Notes: a model not told the origin generated them from the letters alone. DNA of 64,000 nucleotides from Poecilobothrus nobilitatus (GCA_947095535.1 OX352773.1:110863950-110927949), one strand, 5' to 3'; positions 21,763 to 33,514 are shown, counted from the stretch's first letter. Made by a program: numbers and translations.

Positions 21763-22678
21763 ATGGACAACATAAAAGTAAATGATGATTTTTATGTTAC
21801 TTTACTTAATGATTCATCTATGAATTATTACCCTGAAAATACATTGTCCAGTTTCACTAATAAAATGAATCAACATATGTGTAATTCTAATTGGCAAGTT
21901 GGTGTTTCCGAAATATATATAAATGACTTTATTCCAAATGTATACGGAGAGAAATGGGAACAAAGTACTAAAATATTTATTAAAGGTAGAAAAACAAATT
22001 CAATTGTAAGAACTTCATACATTCCATACAATAAAGAGCGATACGTGATTGGAAAGTTTTCTTATTACCAACATTATTTCTAAATTTAAAACTCTTGTTG
22101 GAAATTCAAGAAAAGAGGTAGAACGGCACTTAATGTGGGAAATTTTTAATTTTATAAATGATGATACAAATTACGTTCAACCAAATAAAGCTGAAGATTT
22201 ATCTTCAAATTTAAATTATAATATTGTATGCGTTAGTAAACCGAAAATTGAAATAAAATTGAGAGCAAATTTTACTTATACTTTGGAGAGTCTTTTAAAA
22301 ACTTGTTTTAATCAGGTTGCAATGTATGTAAAATAATTTAAAAAGTATAAAACTCGTATGATTGAAGCTTATAGTAAATATGTTGAAAGTTTATCATTAT
22401 TTTCAATTGTAAAACCTGACTTGTTTTTTATATAGACTGATATAATTGAACCCCAAAATATTGGTGATAAAGAAGTAATGTGTCTAAGAACAGTTAATAT
22501 ACCAAATTCTCTGAATGATACGGTCAAAGAGTTTAAAAATATTCAGTATTGCGATGTAGAAAAATCTTTTGATAGTATTTCCGTACTTTTATGTGATAAA
22601 TATGGCTATAAGATAACATTCTCAGATAGTAGAATTCCTACAAAAATTCAATTGCATTTCAAAAAAGTATATAAATAA
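21763..22678 (+). pseudogene. Polinton minor capsid (penton-like) protein
   Basis: Begins MDNIKVNDDFYVTLLNDSS, followed by NTLSSFTNKM and WQVGVSEIYIND, the N-terminal signature of Polinton minor (penton-like, single jelly-roll) capsid proteins. The TDIIEPQNIGDKEV block (about 22437) and KEFKNIQY near 22530 belong to the same family. The frame shifts near 22060. In-frame stops occur at 22334-22336 and 22433-22435, the latter where the family has Tyr. The full product would be about 300 residues and would form the five-fold vertices. It is followed directly by a pVI-like gene and the major capsid gene. Confidence 0.8.
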
Positions 22679-22702
22679 ACTTATAAGATTATATTATTCA
22701 GC

Positions 22703-23143
22703 ATGGAACGGATGAACTATAAATATTATTTAGTTCAATCAGGAAAAGGTTTTGAGGACATCGGCTCCTTATTATATTCAGCCGTACCAAATCAAAGAGG
22801 TCGCGGGTTGGGAAGTTTCTTTTGAGGTCTTTTTAGATATTTAAAACCAATTATTGTATCCGGAGCAAATTTTTTTAAAAAAGAAGCAATTAATTCTGGT
22901 ATAAATTTCTGATTTAGCATCTGGAGGAAATGTAAAAGAAGTTTTTTAAGATCGGGGAAAAGAAATGGTCAAAAATGTAAGGCGAGGAGCTGTTAAAAAC
23001 TTAATGAAATGTATGGTTCTGGAATAAGAAAGAGAAAAGCTATAACAAGACTTTTTAAAATAAATTTAAATTATTCTGTCGCAAAACGGCCTAAAGTTAA
23101 AAGCAGGAAAAGTAAGAAAAAAGTGAAAGATATTTTTCATTAA
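22703..23143 (+). pseudogene. Polinton pVI-like small capsid-associated protein
   Basis: Starts MERMNYKYYLVQSGKG. The NQRGRGLGSFF, stop, GLFRYLKPII block corresponds to the YQRGxGIGSFLGGLFRR motif typical of a small Polinton protein encoded next to the major capsid. The in-frame TGA replaces the Gly of this motif. Further damage follows (stop, frameshifts), and the gene ends with a Lys/Arg-rich tail (RPKVKSRKSKKKVKDIFH) and TAA at 23141-23143. The amphipathic segment plus basic tail resemble adenovirus protein VI, which lies under hexon. That parallel is inference. Confidence 0.7.
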
Positions 23144-23154
23144 AATGAAAGTGT

Positions 23155-24415
23155 ATGAAATCAGAGCTAGATATTTTTAGAATACCACCTTTTCAATCCG
23201 AAGAAGTTTCTTATAATCCTATTGCACTTCTAGATAATGCGTCTACCATTGAATTTGTTTCATTAGGTCATGGTGACACATATCGCGATTTATCTTGCGC
23301 ATACTTAAGACTAAAAGTTCAAAACATTAAAAAAGATGGACATTTATGGAAAAATGACAAAGGGACTGATAGAAGAGGTAGCAACCAGCCGTGGTGAATA
23401 ACATTTTACATTCTTTAGTAAAACTGTGTAGTGTACCACTAAATGGCAAAAATATAACTGCTTCGGAAGAAAATTATCATTATAGAGCATACATAGAATC
23501 TTTATTGAATTATGGAAGTGATGCAGCAACAACACATTTAGAATGTGCGGGTTGGAACTTAGATAAACCAAATATAGGAAGCGCTGAAAATAAAGATTCT
23601 AAGGAAAGTCAAAAACTCTTCAATAATAGCAACGTAGTAGAACTTATGGGAAAATTATATGTGGATATGTTTAATCAACCAACTCTGTTGATTAATAATG
23701 TAGATGTTAGAGTCCTTTTAACTCTTGAAAAACCAGATTTTTACATGTTTTCAGAAGACAATGATGAGTATCAATTAAAAATTTTAGAAGCAAATCTATT
23801 AATGAGACATGTCACTATAAATCCAAACATATTATTAGCACATAATGCTGTTTTAGAAAAAACTACGGCTAAATATTTTTACAAAAGGGTTGAGGTAAAA
23901 ACATTTACAATTTCTCAAAATACTAAAAGTATTCTCTTGGATAATGTTTTTATTGGACGATTACCAAATAAATTAATATTTTGTATGACTGAACATACAG
24001 GTTATTCGGGTAAAAGATCGAAAAATCCGTTTAAGCATTATAAGCATTTTGATATATCGCAATTTTTATTGTACGTTAATGGAGTTCAGGTTCCTAATAC
24101 AGCTATTGAAACAAGTTTTTCTGATGCAAACAACTACAATACAAGAGCATACCATACACTTTTTTCCGGCACTGGTATATATCACAACGATAAAGGTCAT
24201 CAAACAACAAAAGGTATGTTTAACAATGGATTTTTTATGCTAATATTTGACTTAACACCAGATGCTTCTTCTAATGAAGTATGTCAAGGTCTTCTCAATC
24301 AAGAGACAATAAGAATTGAAACAAAACTTTCAAAACAGTTACAGCAATTGTTTATGGAGAATTTGATGCCAATGTGCAAATAGATAAAAACCGTAACGTG
24401 TTTACAAATCTATAA
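23155..24415 (+). pseudogene. Polinton major capsid protein (double jelly roll)
   Basis: Starts MKSELDIFRIPPFQ. It contains the family blocks TIEFVSLGHGDTYRDLSCAYL, NNILHSLVKLCSVPLNGK, YHYRAYIESLLNYG, QPTLLINNVDVRVLLTLEK, PFKHYKHFDISQFLLYVNG and GFFMLIFDLTPD. The total length, about 420 residues, matches Polinton hexon-like major capsid proteins. Only two frameshifts are seen. One lies near 23360-23390. The other lies near 24340, after which the true C-terminus VYGEFDANVQIDKNRN…TNL continues to TAA at 24413-24415. It is the best preserved large gene of the element. A decayed paralogue lies at 9638-10500. Confidence 0.9.
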
Positions 24416-24608
24416 ATAGACAGCTTTTAATATGACATCCTACTATTTTGCAATATATGTAGCACATATGCACAAGCTTTTGTTGCAACGATACCAATAT
24501 ATTATTAACAAAAAAAAAAACAAAAAGAAAAAAAAAAATTAAAAACTCAACATTTTAAAAAATTACGTTAAAGGAACCACTAAAATATGTAATTTATGAT
24601 TTGTGTTA

Positions 24609-25107
24609 ATGAAGTCATTATATATATTGGAAATTTTAAAATGTAATAGAACCACCAATAAATTTTTTAAAGTGGTTTTTGCGTTAGATAAAATACCTTT
24701 AATAAGGGAAAAGCCAAGTTTTTTTATTGTAAATACTGATAAAGCAAAAGATCCCGGAACTCATTCGTTAGCGATCTATATACCTTTAAATGGTTGTGCA
24801 GAATATTTTGATTCTTATGGTAGAAAACCATGTAAAGCTGAAATTTTTAAAATTTTAGAAAATTAAATGTGTTATTTATAATAACAAACAATTACAAAGC
24901 AATTTTCCAGATATGTGTGGACAATGTTGTTGCGTTTACTCATGGTATAGATGTAACGATCTTAGTATGAACAATTTCTTGGATAAATTCAGTAAAGAGG
25001 ATCATATAAAAAACGATAAATTAATTCTAAAAACATTTAAAAAATTATTTGGAAAATATAACTTCCTGCAATCTTGCAATCCAAACGCAATAAAACATTT
25101 TAAATAA
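24609..25107 (+). pseudogene. Polinton adenain-like cysteine protease
   Basis: The maturation protease, of the adenain/Ulp1 fold. The block FKVVFALDKIPL and the FIVNTDKAKDPGTHSLAIY block carry the catalytic His (24761 region; the usual following Trp is Ser). AEYFDSYG carries the acidic residue. After a frameshift near 24866, FPDMCGQCCCVYSWYRC carries the catalytic Cys. The tail LILKTFKKLFGKYN is family-typical. The catalytic triad is still readable across the two frames. The frame ends at TAA 25105-25107. About 165 residues, normal for the family. Confidence 0.85.
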
Positions 25108-25119
25108 TATATTAAAGAG

Positions 25120-25489
25120 CTAGTTGCTAGTAACTTAGTTTCTTTATTATTGAGTTATACATATTTTCTAAATAAAAGTCACACTCTAAAAATTTCAGTT
25201 GGTTTCGACGTAAATTCTTTTGAACCTACAGTAATATTTCATCGTGTTGGAAAAAAGTCGCTTTCTTTAACATATAATGAATGGAATAAATTCTATAATC
25301 TGTACAATAAATTATTGTGTAAACAAGCAATCAAGAACAGAAAACTATGTTTGCAAGTTGGTTTACGATCTACTGTACGGTCAATGTCTAAGTACCAACA
25401 AAGACGAAGCTGAGGTATTAAACGACATAATTGATTTTCTTCATGCGGTAACTATGTACAACAAAACCGCAGAACAATGTCTAAAATAA
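25120..25489 (+). pseudogene. Polinton terminal gene, unknown function
   Basis: Open from the end of the protease: LLSYTYFLNKSHTLKISVGFDVNSFEPTVIFHRVG, then a helical KFYNLYNKLL segment. A frameshift near 25385-25395 takes the frame to TNKDEAEVLNDIIDFLHAVTMYNKTAEQCLK and TAA at 25487-25489. A homologue in the same place downstream of protease exists in the older Polinton (11430-11853). No recognised domain. A first methionine is not obvious, so the start is uncertain. Confidence 0.6.
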
Positions 25490-25549
25490 TATGTGTCTTT
25501 TCAAGGTTGTTTTTTAAAATAGCTATTATTTTGAAAGAAAAGATATGTA

Positions 25550-26683
25550 ATATTTTAAATGAACAAACATCACTAGAAAATGAAGTTGTAATAAATAAAA
25601 ATTCACTGTATAATAATAGTTGTAATTCAAACACATTTGAACGGCAGAATTAAACTCCTGCATCAAAATAAATTATATTAAGAAGGACCAATTTGTTAAA
25701 ACTATAAAATTATTCCAATAAATAAAAAATATTATTAACTGTTCATAAAAACTTGTATCATTTTAAGTTCATTTTATTTAAATTTTTTTTAGTTTTTAAA
25801 AAATATTTATTTTCTTCTGTTTTCGTTTAGGTTAACAGGTTTTAATTATTTGCATCGATCACTCATTTTAAAAGTAAAAGTAAACGTAAAAATAAAAATA
25901 AAAAAAAATAAAAAACAAATTGTATTTTGCATTTAACTTAAATTTGGGGAACTTCAATACTTTGTTAAACTTAATATAATACGTCATTCGGATTTTTTCA
26001 TTATCAAAATTTGTGTTATCTTTACAAAGGTATTTTGCATTTACAAAGATTTTTTGCATTTAACTTCAAAATTTGTAGTAATTATTTGACAAACAAGTTA
26101 TATTTAAAAAAAAAATCTTTTTCTCTTTGAATCAATACCTACAGGACGTATTATTAAACATACCTATAATTATTTTTTTTTTTTTTTCTTCTTGAAATTT
26201 AAATAAAAATAAAATGCACGCAATTTTTTTTTATAAAAAATTTCGTTCTGTTTTCATTACTGCCTGTTACAATAAACACAAAAATGTATTTAAACTAGAT
26301 TCCCTTTTAGGGAACGGGGAGGAGCATTGACCTCAAACAATAATAAAAACATGGGAAGGGGTGAATGACCCCAAACAATAACAAAAACATGAGAAAGAAG
26401 GCATAGTCCCCAAACAATAACAAAAACATGAGAAGAAAAATATTGGCCTCAATTAATAATAAAAACATGGAAAGGAGTGATTGTCCCCAACAAGTTGTCT
26501 TAAACATCTTAACATACTCCCACTACCCAACAACCAAGTTAATCAGGAAATAAACTCGTATTTTACATTCATCTATAATTAGTTTTAACCTTTGCCTTAT
26601 CATAAACCATAAATCACCTTAATGACACGTGCCTTTTTTTTCGTGCGGTTTTTTTTCCAGTCTAAAGTAGCCCAATACCTACT
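25550..26683. repeat. Polinton right terminal inverted repeat
   Basis: Complement of 11912-13070 at high identity, with the 39-bp units partly lost. It ends …AATACCTACT at 26683, followed by the target duplication. Frames on either strand mirror those in the left repeat and are not treated as genes. Confidence 0.85.
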
Positions 26684-26689
26684 CAGCGG
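26684..26689. repeat. target-site duplication, right (CAGCGG)
   Basis: Perfect match to 11906-11911. Together they define the insertion of the 14.8-kb Polinton. Confidence 0.9.
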
Positions 26690-26744
26690 TTTAATGTACA
26701 ATGTAATGTGTCAGGTTATTTTTTGAATTTTTTTTTAATTAAAA

Positions 26745-27065
26745 TTGTTCAAGATTACTAAATCATTAAAATAATCAGAGTCTCCTTGCTGATTATTTAT
26801 ATCCCAAATTTACGAAAATTGATCTTCTTCTTCTTCGTCTACCTCCTCCAATTGCTGATTATTTAGATTTCAAATTTGGCCAAATTGTTCTTCTTCTCCT
26901 TCGTCTTCCTCTTCCAATTCATTTATCTGAAGAGGTACTATAAATTCTTCTGTTTTCGCTAACTCCTCATTTTCCACGGTGGATGTAATTTCATTATACT
27001 AAATCTGATTTTGTGTATTAACACACTCATTCTTCAAACGGAAAAGTTGTCGAATCAGCTTGCAT
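26745..27065 (-). pseudogene. Polinton acidic protein, decayed outer copy
   Basis: From ATG at 27065 it reads MQADSTTFPFEE and then a stop. Further on come NEITSTVENEEL, EEFIVPLQINELEEED and two acidic units of about 22 residues (EDEGEEEQFGQI / DEEEEDQFS), a 66-bp tandem duplication. The end, IWDINNQQGDSDYFNDL, matches IWEVNNQEGNPDNFNNF of the inner copy. Stops in every segment mark it as dead. It neighbours the integrase, as in the inner element. Confidence 0.55.
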
Positions 27066-27271
27066 TTTTCGTCTTCTCTTCAATAAAAGTAAGAATGGAA
27101 ATGAATTAAATATACAAATAAACCCCATTTATATATATTGTTTAATATATATAAGTGCGTTTTATTTGTATAGTTAATATTTATTTTCAATTATTTTATA
27201 CATAATAATTATTATCTTAATACCTTTAACATTTATAAAATTAGTTGACATAATTATTTAATATAAATAAA

Positions 27272-27600
27272 ATGTCAAGAGCCCAAATAGTAACTGAAAT
27301 TCATAGACAGGCAAGACGTAAATTTTCTAGAAGAAAATTTAAACAAAAACGAATAAATGACACATGGTAAATTGATTTAGTAAAAATGTTACTTTATGCA
27401 AAGTTTAATAACGGTTATAAATATGTGCTGACGGTCATTGACACTTTTTCAAAATCATACATCTGATCTTACATCTGAAAAATATCCAGATACTTATCTT
27501 GTAGAAAAAATGCTGAAAAAAAAAGGTAATCGTGTTTTCGTTAAATGGGTAGGCTTTGATGATATACATAATACTTGAATAAATAAAAAAGACATTATTT
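27272..27600 (+). pseudogene. Polinton integrase with deleted catalytic core, outer copy
   Basis: Begins at ATG 27272 (MSRAQIVTEIHRQARRKFSRRKF) and runs through INDTW, stop, IDLVKM and KYVLTVIDTFSK. It then jumps directly to SEKYPDTYLVEKMLKKKGNRVFVKWVGFDDIHNT, the chromodomain. The internal deletion removes the second Asp and the Glu of the DDE triad. The chromodomain ends at TGA where related proteins have Trp. It provides the true N-terminus missing in the inner copy. It lies tail-to-tail with a minus-strand polymerase. Confidence 0.8.
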
Positions 27601-27695
27601 AAATAATTTGTAAAGTTTTATTTACATTTTGAATTTATAGTAATTATGTTTTATAAAAATAAAAGCATAATATCAAAATTATAGATTTATTTGTT

Positions 27696-30600
27696 TTATT
27701 TTTTAATATTCTTTTGCAATATTTTATATTCATATGGAAAAGAGCTACCATCTTCATTAAATTTGCGTTTTTCATATTTAGGATAATATGTTTTTATTTC
27801 GCGTGCTGTAAGCATGAATATTGTCTGAAATTATATATACATTTTCGTTTTCTGCAGGATTTAAAATTGCTTTTTTAATTGTACCAAAATTAATGTTTTG
27901 CGATGCCTGATAACTTAAACGAATTCCTTTAACTTTACATACAAGTTTTCTGCTGTTATCTTTTGTGCAGTATACTTCACATGCATAATTTTTAGGACCT
28001 GCACAGACAAATTCTGTAATGTAACTTCCAGCTCCATAGTACTCTAATTCATCTGTCATTTCTTCTACAAATTGCCCTGTTGAGGGATGAAATTCGTCTT
28101 TTCGTGATATATAAATGATAGAGTCTGTGTCATAATATAATACTCTATTATCAAGTTTCTCCAAATAACTGTAAAGTTTAAGACGATGTTGTTGTAAAAG
28201 CTGCTATACTAACGTTAACTGTTGCTAAAGAAGTTTCAACTTCAACTTTGTATTGCCAACTCAGCACTATATTTTGTTCATTTATAGGTAGTATTTGATA
28301 TATCTCTATAGAAGGATTTGTTAACATTTTATAAAATTCAAACGGTTGGTTTAAAATTGTAGTTTGTTTTTGGTTCTCTTTCTGTCCAAAATTGCCCCAA
28401 AATGAATTTAAAATTATTTTAGCAAAAGATCTTAAACCAGGATTGTTGAGAATTTTAAGATATTTTAATTTAATGTCTTCCATATTGAAAATTTTTTTTA
28501 TATATGTTTCTTTGTCAAAAGTAATTTTGTTCAAAGTAAGGTAACCAAGAGGCCAGCCTGAAGCTTGTTGTTTTATTTTGATAAATTTAAATATAAATAA
28601 ATAAGCGGTAAATAAACCATCAACATTATTTAATTTATCATCCTTTATAGTTTTATATTCCCACACCTCGTAAATGTTCAAAAGTTTGTAATTCTTTTCA
28701 ACAGCTTTTACAACTTCTTCTATTATCCATGTCCCTTTTAAAGCCCTCTCATTATTAGAAAGTTGACAAAATTCTCTTTGATATTTATCTTCACTGCAAG
28801 TTTTGCATAACGAAAACATTAATTTATTGTTTTGTTTTATTGGAAAAACTGGATGTAGTAAATTAGTTGGAGGTAAAATTTTACATTTAATAAATCCAGC
28901 GATATTTTCTATGTTTAGTTTAGAACAATCACTTTCTCCTACATATATTGTAGGGTGAAAAACAGGAGATTTTCCTCTTTGCAAACATATGGATAGAAAG
29001 AACATACATCTATATATTTTATTTTTTCTCCGACCTTTCATTTATAGTGTGTATACATTCTTTTGCATATTGAATTTGCTGTTTTTTTTTTCTTCATACC
29101 ATTTTAAAAATTCCTTTCTTTCATTTTATTTCATTTTATCAAGGGAATAATATTTAATTTTGGATAAACTTCCACTATAATTTTTATTTTTAATCGTGTT
29201 AAATAAATGAGGAAAATAACCCTTTAAATAACAAAAAATAAAAACGTTAAATTGTTGATAAATTAAATGCTTTTGGCAACTGTGCAAGTGCCATTGGAAA
29301 ACAATTAAGCGAACCTATAAATTTCATATTATCATTAATATAATTTTTGTCCCACGCATAATTAACTTTGGTTGAATGGTAGTTTTAATTAATATATGGT
29401 TTAATAAAAATTGGTGATCAAAAGCCTGTTCATTGTGGGCAATGACAATAATAATTAAAATGTTTCTTAATGTTAAAATTTCACAACTTTCTCTACAAAA
29501 AACTAATGAATTGTTTTCGATGTACAAGTGGCATCTTTGTTAAATTTGGCTCATGTTATTTTATTTCTGTTGACACAATTTTTTCTTGTCTAGTCTCCCA
29601 GTCGTAAAATATGTATAGGAAACTTTCAGAAACATCTTTATTCTTATTTGTATTCTTATTTTTGGCCTGCTGAATGTATTGTTGAATGCATTGGTGATCT
29701 TCCGGAACAAAGCTGAAGTAAATTTTACAGAAAATTTCTCCACATGTATGCTCTTTTTCTGTAAACTTTTAAACAGTTTTTACATTTTTTAATTTTTTCA
29801 CATAAGCTAATTTTGATTGAAGTCGAAGCTTTATGATTCTCAAAACCTCGAAACCTAGAATGATTCTCAAAACATTTAACCTCGAAAGGAACGATTACAG
29901 TCCTTGCATAATATATTTTTTATATTTTGAGGGTATGTAGGTGATTTTTGACAACAAGGATGTGGAATGTGGCATTGTTCACAATAATAATCTGTAGAAA
30001 ATGCTGCAGTGAGTGAAACAATTATATTGTAATGATTTTTGTTATGCAACAAATTAATTCTTTCGCCAATATTGCCTCCATAAAATATTGCATCTCTGCC
30101 TTGCGTTCCATATTTATATAAAACAATGTTATACTTTTTCAAACTTTCCTGAAATTTTTTCAATTCATATATTCCGCAACCTTGCAGAGGGACTGATACT
30201 CCTGACTTTTTTATTAGCCATAAAGCTAATTCAGGTTGCACATTATTATACCATTATTAAGAATTTTTTTATAATCTTTACATTTTTCAATTTTGGCTAT
30301 TGCAACAATTATTGCTCTCGGTAGACATAAATTGTCTTCATATCTGAATGAAATTATTCCCTTTTTTTGTTTAGATTCCAGTTCAAAACTTATTAACTTT
30401 TTACTCCTTCCGCTTCCAACAGGTAATCATGTGTAATTTCCATGCAAAATTTGTCTGTACTTAACCCTGTAAATTTAAAAGTGAAAGTAAATAAAAAGTC
30501 TAAAACATTAAAGTCCATTAAATTAAAAATCATGTTGTACTTATCTTCTGAATTACTTTGAAAAACTTTGGTTATTATCTCCCAAATGTCTGAAAATTTT

Positions 30601-30907
30601 AAATCACTAGCCAATTTAGAATTTAGGAATGCAGGACCGCGTTCTTCAAAGCTTTCCCCGCAAAATGTTATTCCTATCAAATCTCCTGGATACCCATTTT
30701 TTGTACCATCTTTTATTATAGCACCTTTAATCCAATTGATTGGATCTGAGTAAACCGGTACTGGTTTAATGTAAAATTTTATCTTATGACCACGTACATT
30801 AACCGTTTTGCGAAATTCAAACTGACATTTTCAATAGAATATCGTATTATTTCTGAATTTGTTGAATTTGCATCCATAAATTTTTGTAAAATAATTTTTT
30901 TGGACAT
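27696..30907 (-). pseudogene. Polinton DNA polymerase B, outer copy
   Basis: Starts MSKKIILQKFMD (ATG at 30905-30907) and ends KILQKNIKK with TAA at 27696-27698, so the full length is present. Seen in order: the GITFCGESFEERGPAFLN block, an intron-like segment (30480-30560) whose donor reads ATAAGT rather than GTAAGT, and a Cys-rich region. Then come Exo I YDWET (about 29610), Exo II AHNEQAFDHQF (about 29440, Gly changed to Glu), motif A IDVCSFYPYV (shifted, about 29000), motif B NSFWGNFGQ (about 28395) and motif C YYDTDS (intact, about 28130). At least six frame breaks are present. It belongs to the older Polinton. Confidence 0.88.
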
Positions 30908-30944
30908 CTTTTCACGTAAAAAAACTAAACACGTAGATAAAAGA

Positions 30945-31265
30945 TATTCTAATAAATTAGAGATCAAAGAAAACCAAAACAAAAACTACTAAGTCGAACC
31001 AAGTCTAACTTAAAAATATAAAAAAATGTTGAAAGAATTCGCAACACAGTAGTCAAAAGGCATTATAATAAATTATAGTTTAGTAAAAACAAACATAAAA
31101 ACACAAATTTAAACCAATCTTAAAATAGAAAAGAATTAAAAATATATTTTCCAACATTGTAATCAAAGGTCATTCTAATAAATTATAGTTTAAAAAAACC
31201 AAAACAAAAAATATTAAGTTTAACCATGTCCAATTTAAATAAAAAAGAATTAAAAGAATTAAAAA
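30945..31265. repeat. three-unit ~120-bp tandem repeat upstream of polymerase
   Basis: Units share 'cattctaataaattatagttta' and 'aaccaaaacaaaaa…taagt…aaccaagtc' and lie immediately upstream of the outer polymerase gene. They may be the remains of promoter or inverted-repeat sequence. No gene. Confidence 0.45.
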
Positions 31266-31380
31266 AAAAAATAAATTTACCTTCAATACTTTTTAAATTA
31301 GTAAAAATACAGCAAAATTCGTGGAATAGTTACAGTTCTATTTAACAATTTACAAAATAATGACGCAATAATATATAAGT

Positions 31381-31840
31381 ATGTTCTTTAACGAGGCAGA
31401 CATTGCCTCAGCTGTGCGTCTTCCATTAAAAAGAAGGAAAGGGAAGACAGAAGACGAAAAACTTACACATTATCAGCAATCTTATCAGCATCAACAACAA
31501 CAACATCAACGACCATCAACAACAAGAACAACAACATCAACAACAACAACAACCATAACAAAGACAACAATAACAACAACAACAGCCGGCTAAAAAATAA
31601 AGCTTCCTTGATGCCTTTAACAAAAAGACAAAATAAAGTAAAAAACAAAAATTCTTAAAAATAAGATATATGGTGTCAAACAGACTCTATATTTTAAATA
31701 ATATCAAAAAAATTAACATCTGTTATGGTGTAAAATGGGTCTTTGAGACCAAAAATTTTATTATTTTCAATCAATGAGAAAATGATAAATAATGAACTTG
31801 AAAATGAAATACAAACAAGTAAATGTAACAGTAAGTCGAT
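31381..31840 (+). pseudogene. Polinton Q-rich basic protein, outer copy
   Basis: Begins MFFNEADIASAVRLPLKRRKGKTEDEK, then Gln/His and CAA-repeat tracts (YQQSYQHQQQQHQRP). In a shifted frame it continues KASLDAFNKKTK and KFLKIRYMVSNRLYIL, collinear with the inner copy at 18490-18990. The expansion of the CAA microsatellite (31495-31590) probably caused the frame change. The N-terminus is better preserved here than in the inner copy. Confidence 0.5.
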
Positions 31841-31844
31841 GCAA

Positions 31845-33075
31845 CCGACTTATTAATACCCTACACCATAATAATTCGAATTAAATTAAAAATCCATAAG
31901 TTTTTTGGTAGCTGCTGAACTTCTTCCCTTTTCTGTCTTATTCAACTCGAACTTCAGGAACGTAAAAGAGGCATCCTCTTGGGATATGTTTGACACCCTT
32001 GTAAAAAATTGCAAGTTTCTATTTTTATTAATTTCGAAGATATGCTTGTTAGTCCTTGGGAGGCATGTGTCAGGTACCCGAATTGCCACTCCAATTCATC
32101 AAATCTATCTCAGGGACAAAAAGAAAACATGCCAGAACAATATTGTACAAAATTTAAAGATTCTACTTTTGTTGGCTTTGGAGATATACTCATTTGCTCT
32201 TGCGCTCGTCCGGAAGTTTCCAAAATACTAATCCATGGTTCAAAATTCTTTCAAATGTCAGTTTTCAATTTTACAGAAAAGGAAACATAACAAAACACCC
32301 TTGTACTAAAAATAAAGGTGCTATCTTTGTTGGTTGTGGAGATATACTCGTTTGCTCTGGGGCCCGTTTGGAAACTTCCAAGAGCCGAACCCATGAAACA
32401 AATCCTCCCAACTTTCAGAATCATAAATAAAACACGAAGAACACCACTGCATCAAATTCAAAGATTTTATCTTTGTTGGTTTTGGGAATAATCTCGTTTG
32501 CTCTGGGGCTCGTTTAAAAGCTTCCAAAATCCGAATCCATGGAACAAATCCTCTCACATTTCAGAGACTTAAATCAAACATAAAAGAACACCATTCTGTC
32601 AAATTTAAAGGTTATATCTTTGTTGGTTGTGGAGATAATCTCATTTGCTCTGGAGCTCGTTCGGAAGCTTCCAATATCCAAACCCATGGACCAAATCCTC
32701 TTAATTTTCAGAGACATAAATCAAACGGGAAGGAACATCATTGTAAAAAATTTAAAGGTTCTATCTTTGTTGGTTTTGGACAGATTTTGTCCAGGGGTGT
32801 GGGACCGAACCCATGGACTGATTTTGTCCAGATTCGAATTTAGCCTTCCTTTCGTAATTAGTAACCTACTGTATAAATTTCATCAAGATAGCTTTACTAG
32901 CTTTTGAGTTATCGTGCGAACGGGCGGACGGACATCGTTAAATCGACTCAAGAAGTGATCCTGATTCAGAATATATATACATGTCCATATCTAACTCGCT
33001 TCCTTTTGGTGGTTACAAACTCCATACGAAAGTTAATATACCCCATACTTTAGATGTAGGGTATAACAAGGACAG
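31845..33075. mobile_element. dipteran non-autonomous element with tandem interior
   Basis: The ends carry mirrored 'ataccctaca' (31855) and 'tgtagggtat' (33056). Near the right end is 'gagttatcgtgcgaacgggcggacggacat…aatcgactc', a block common in fly repeats. The interior is a ~147-bp tandem array. No transposase. The family name is not certain. Confidence 0.5.
32110..32790. repeat. ~147-bp tandem array (about 4.5 units)
   Basis: Units contain 'ttctatctttgttggttttgg', 'gagatactcgtttgctctgg', 'gctcgtt(c/t)ggaagcttcca' and 'ccatggaacaaatcctc', diverged by roughly 15-25 per cent. Overlapping frames on both strands here are artefacts of the repeat. Confidence 0.7.
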
Positions 33076-33514
33076 TATTTGTACCTTTATAGAGATGAAA
33101 AAGTGTATTTATTGCTCACTGTTTCAAAAATGTTTCCACTTGCTGAAAACCAGTAAAGAAATTGTAATAATAAATAAAAAATATAAAATAAAAATAAAAA
33201 ATTTTTAAAGTTTGAAATGTATTTGTTATTTATATTATAGGAACTTATTTTAGATTAAATTAGGTTTTTCATTTAGGAAGTTCTGGTAAGTAGGTTTATA
33301 AGAATATAGGTCAAAGGTAAAAGCTATTTATTTTTATTTATATTTATTCATGTTGTTTATTTTATTAAATAATTTTCAAATTTTTTTTTTTTATTTTATA
33401 CTTCCATATTTTGTATTCTTCTTTTATTTAAAAAAAAAAGAAAAAAAGTAAAAATATTAGATTGCTATAAACGTAAAATTTTAAACAAAAAATTTAACCT
33501 AATTTTGTTGTTTG

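Larger units (their letters stand above)
11912..26683 (+). mobile_element. complete but inactivated Polinton/Maverick (14.8 kb)
   Basis: A self-synthesising, virus-like DNA transposon bounded by AGTAGGTATT at 11912 and its complement AATACCTACT ending at 26683. It has terminal inverted repeats of about 1.1 kb and a 6-bp target duplication. Gene order is polB (+), integrase (-), acidic protein (+), Q-rich protein (-), exonuclease-like protein (-), small genes (+), minor capsid (+), pVI-like (+), major capsid (+), protease (+), terminal gene (+). Almost every gene carries stops or frameshifts. I see no FtsK/HerA-type packaging ATPase. It inserted inside an older Polinton. The capsid set makes it related to adintovirus-like elements. 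Confidence 0.93.

Noticed and set aside
31381..31593. Possible CRISPR-like or Thr-rich repeat protein from the CAA tract
   Set aside because: A simple CAA microsatellite within the Q-rich Polinton gene; the Thr-rich reading is a frameshifted version of the Gln tract.
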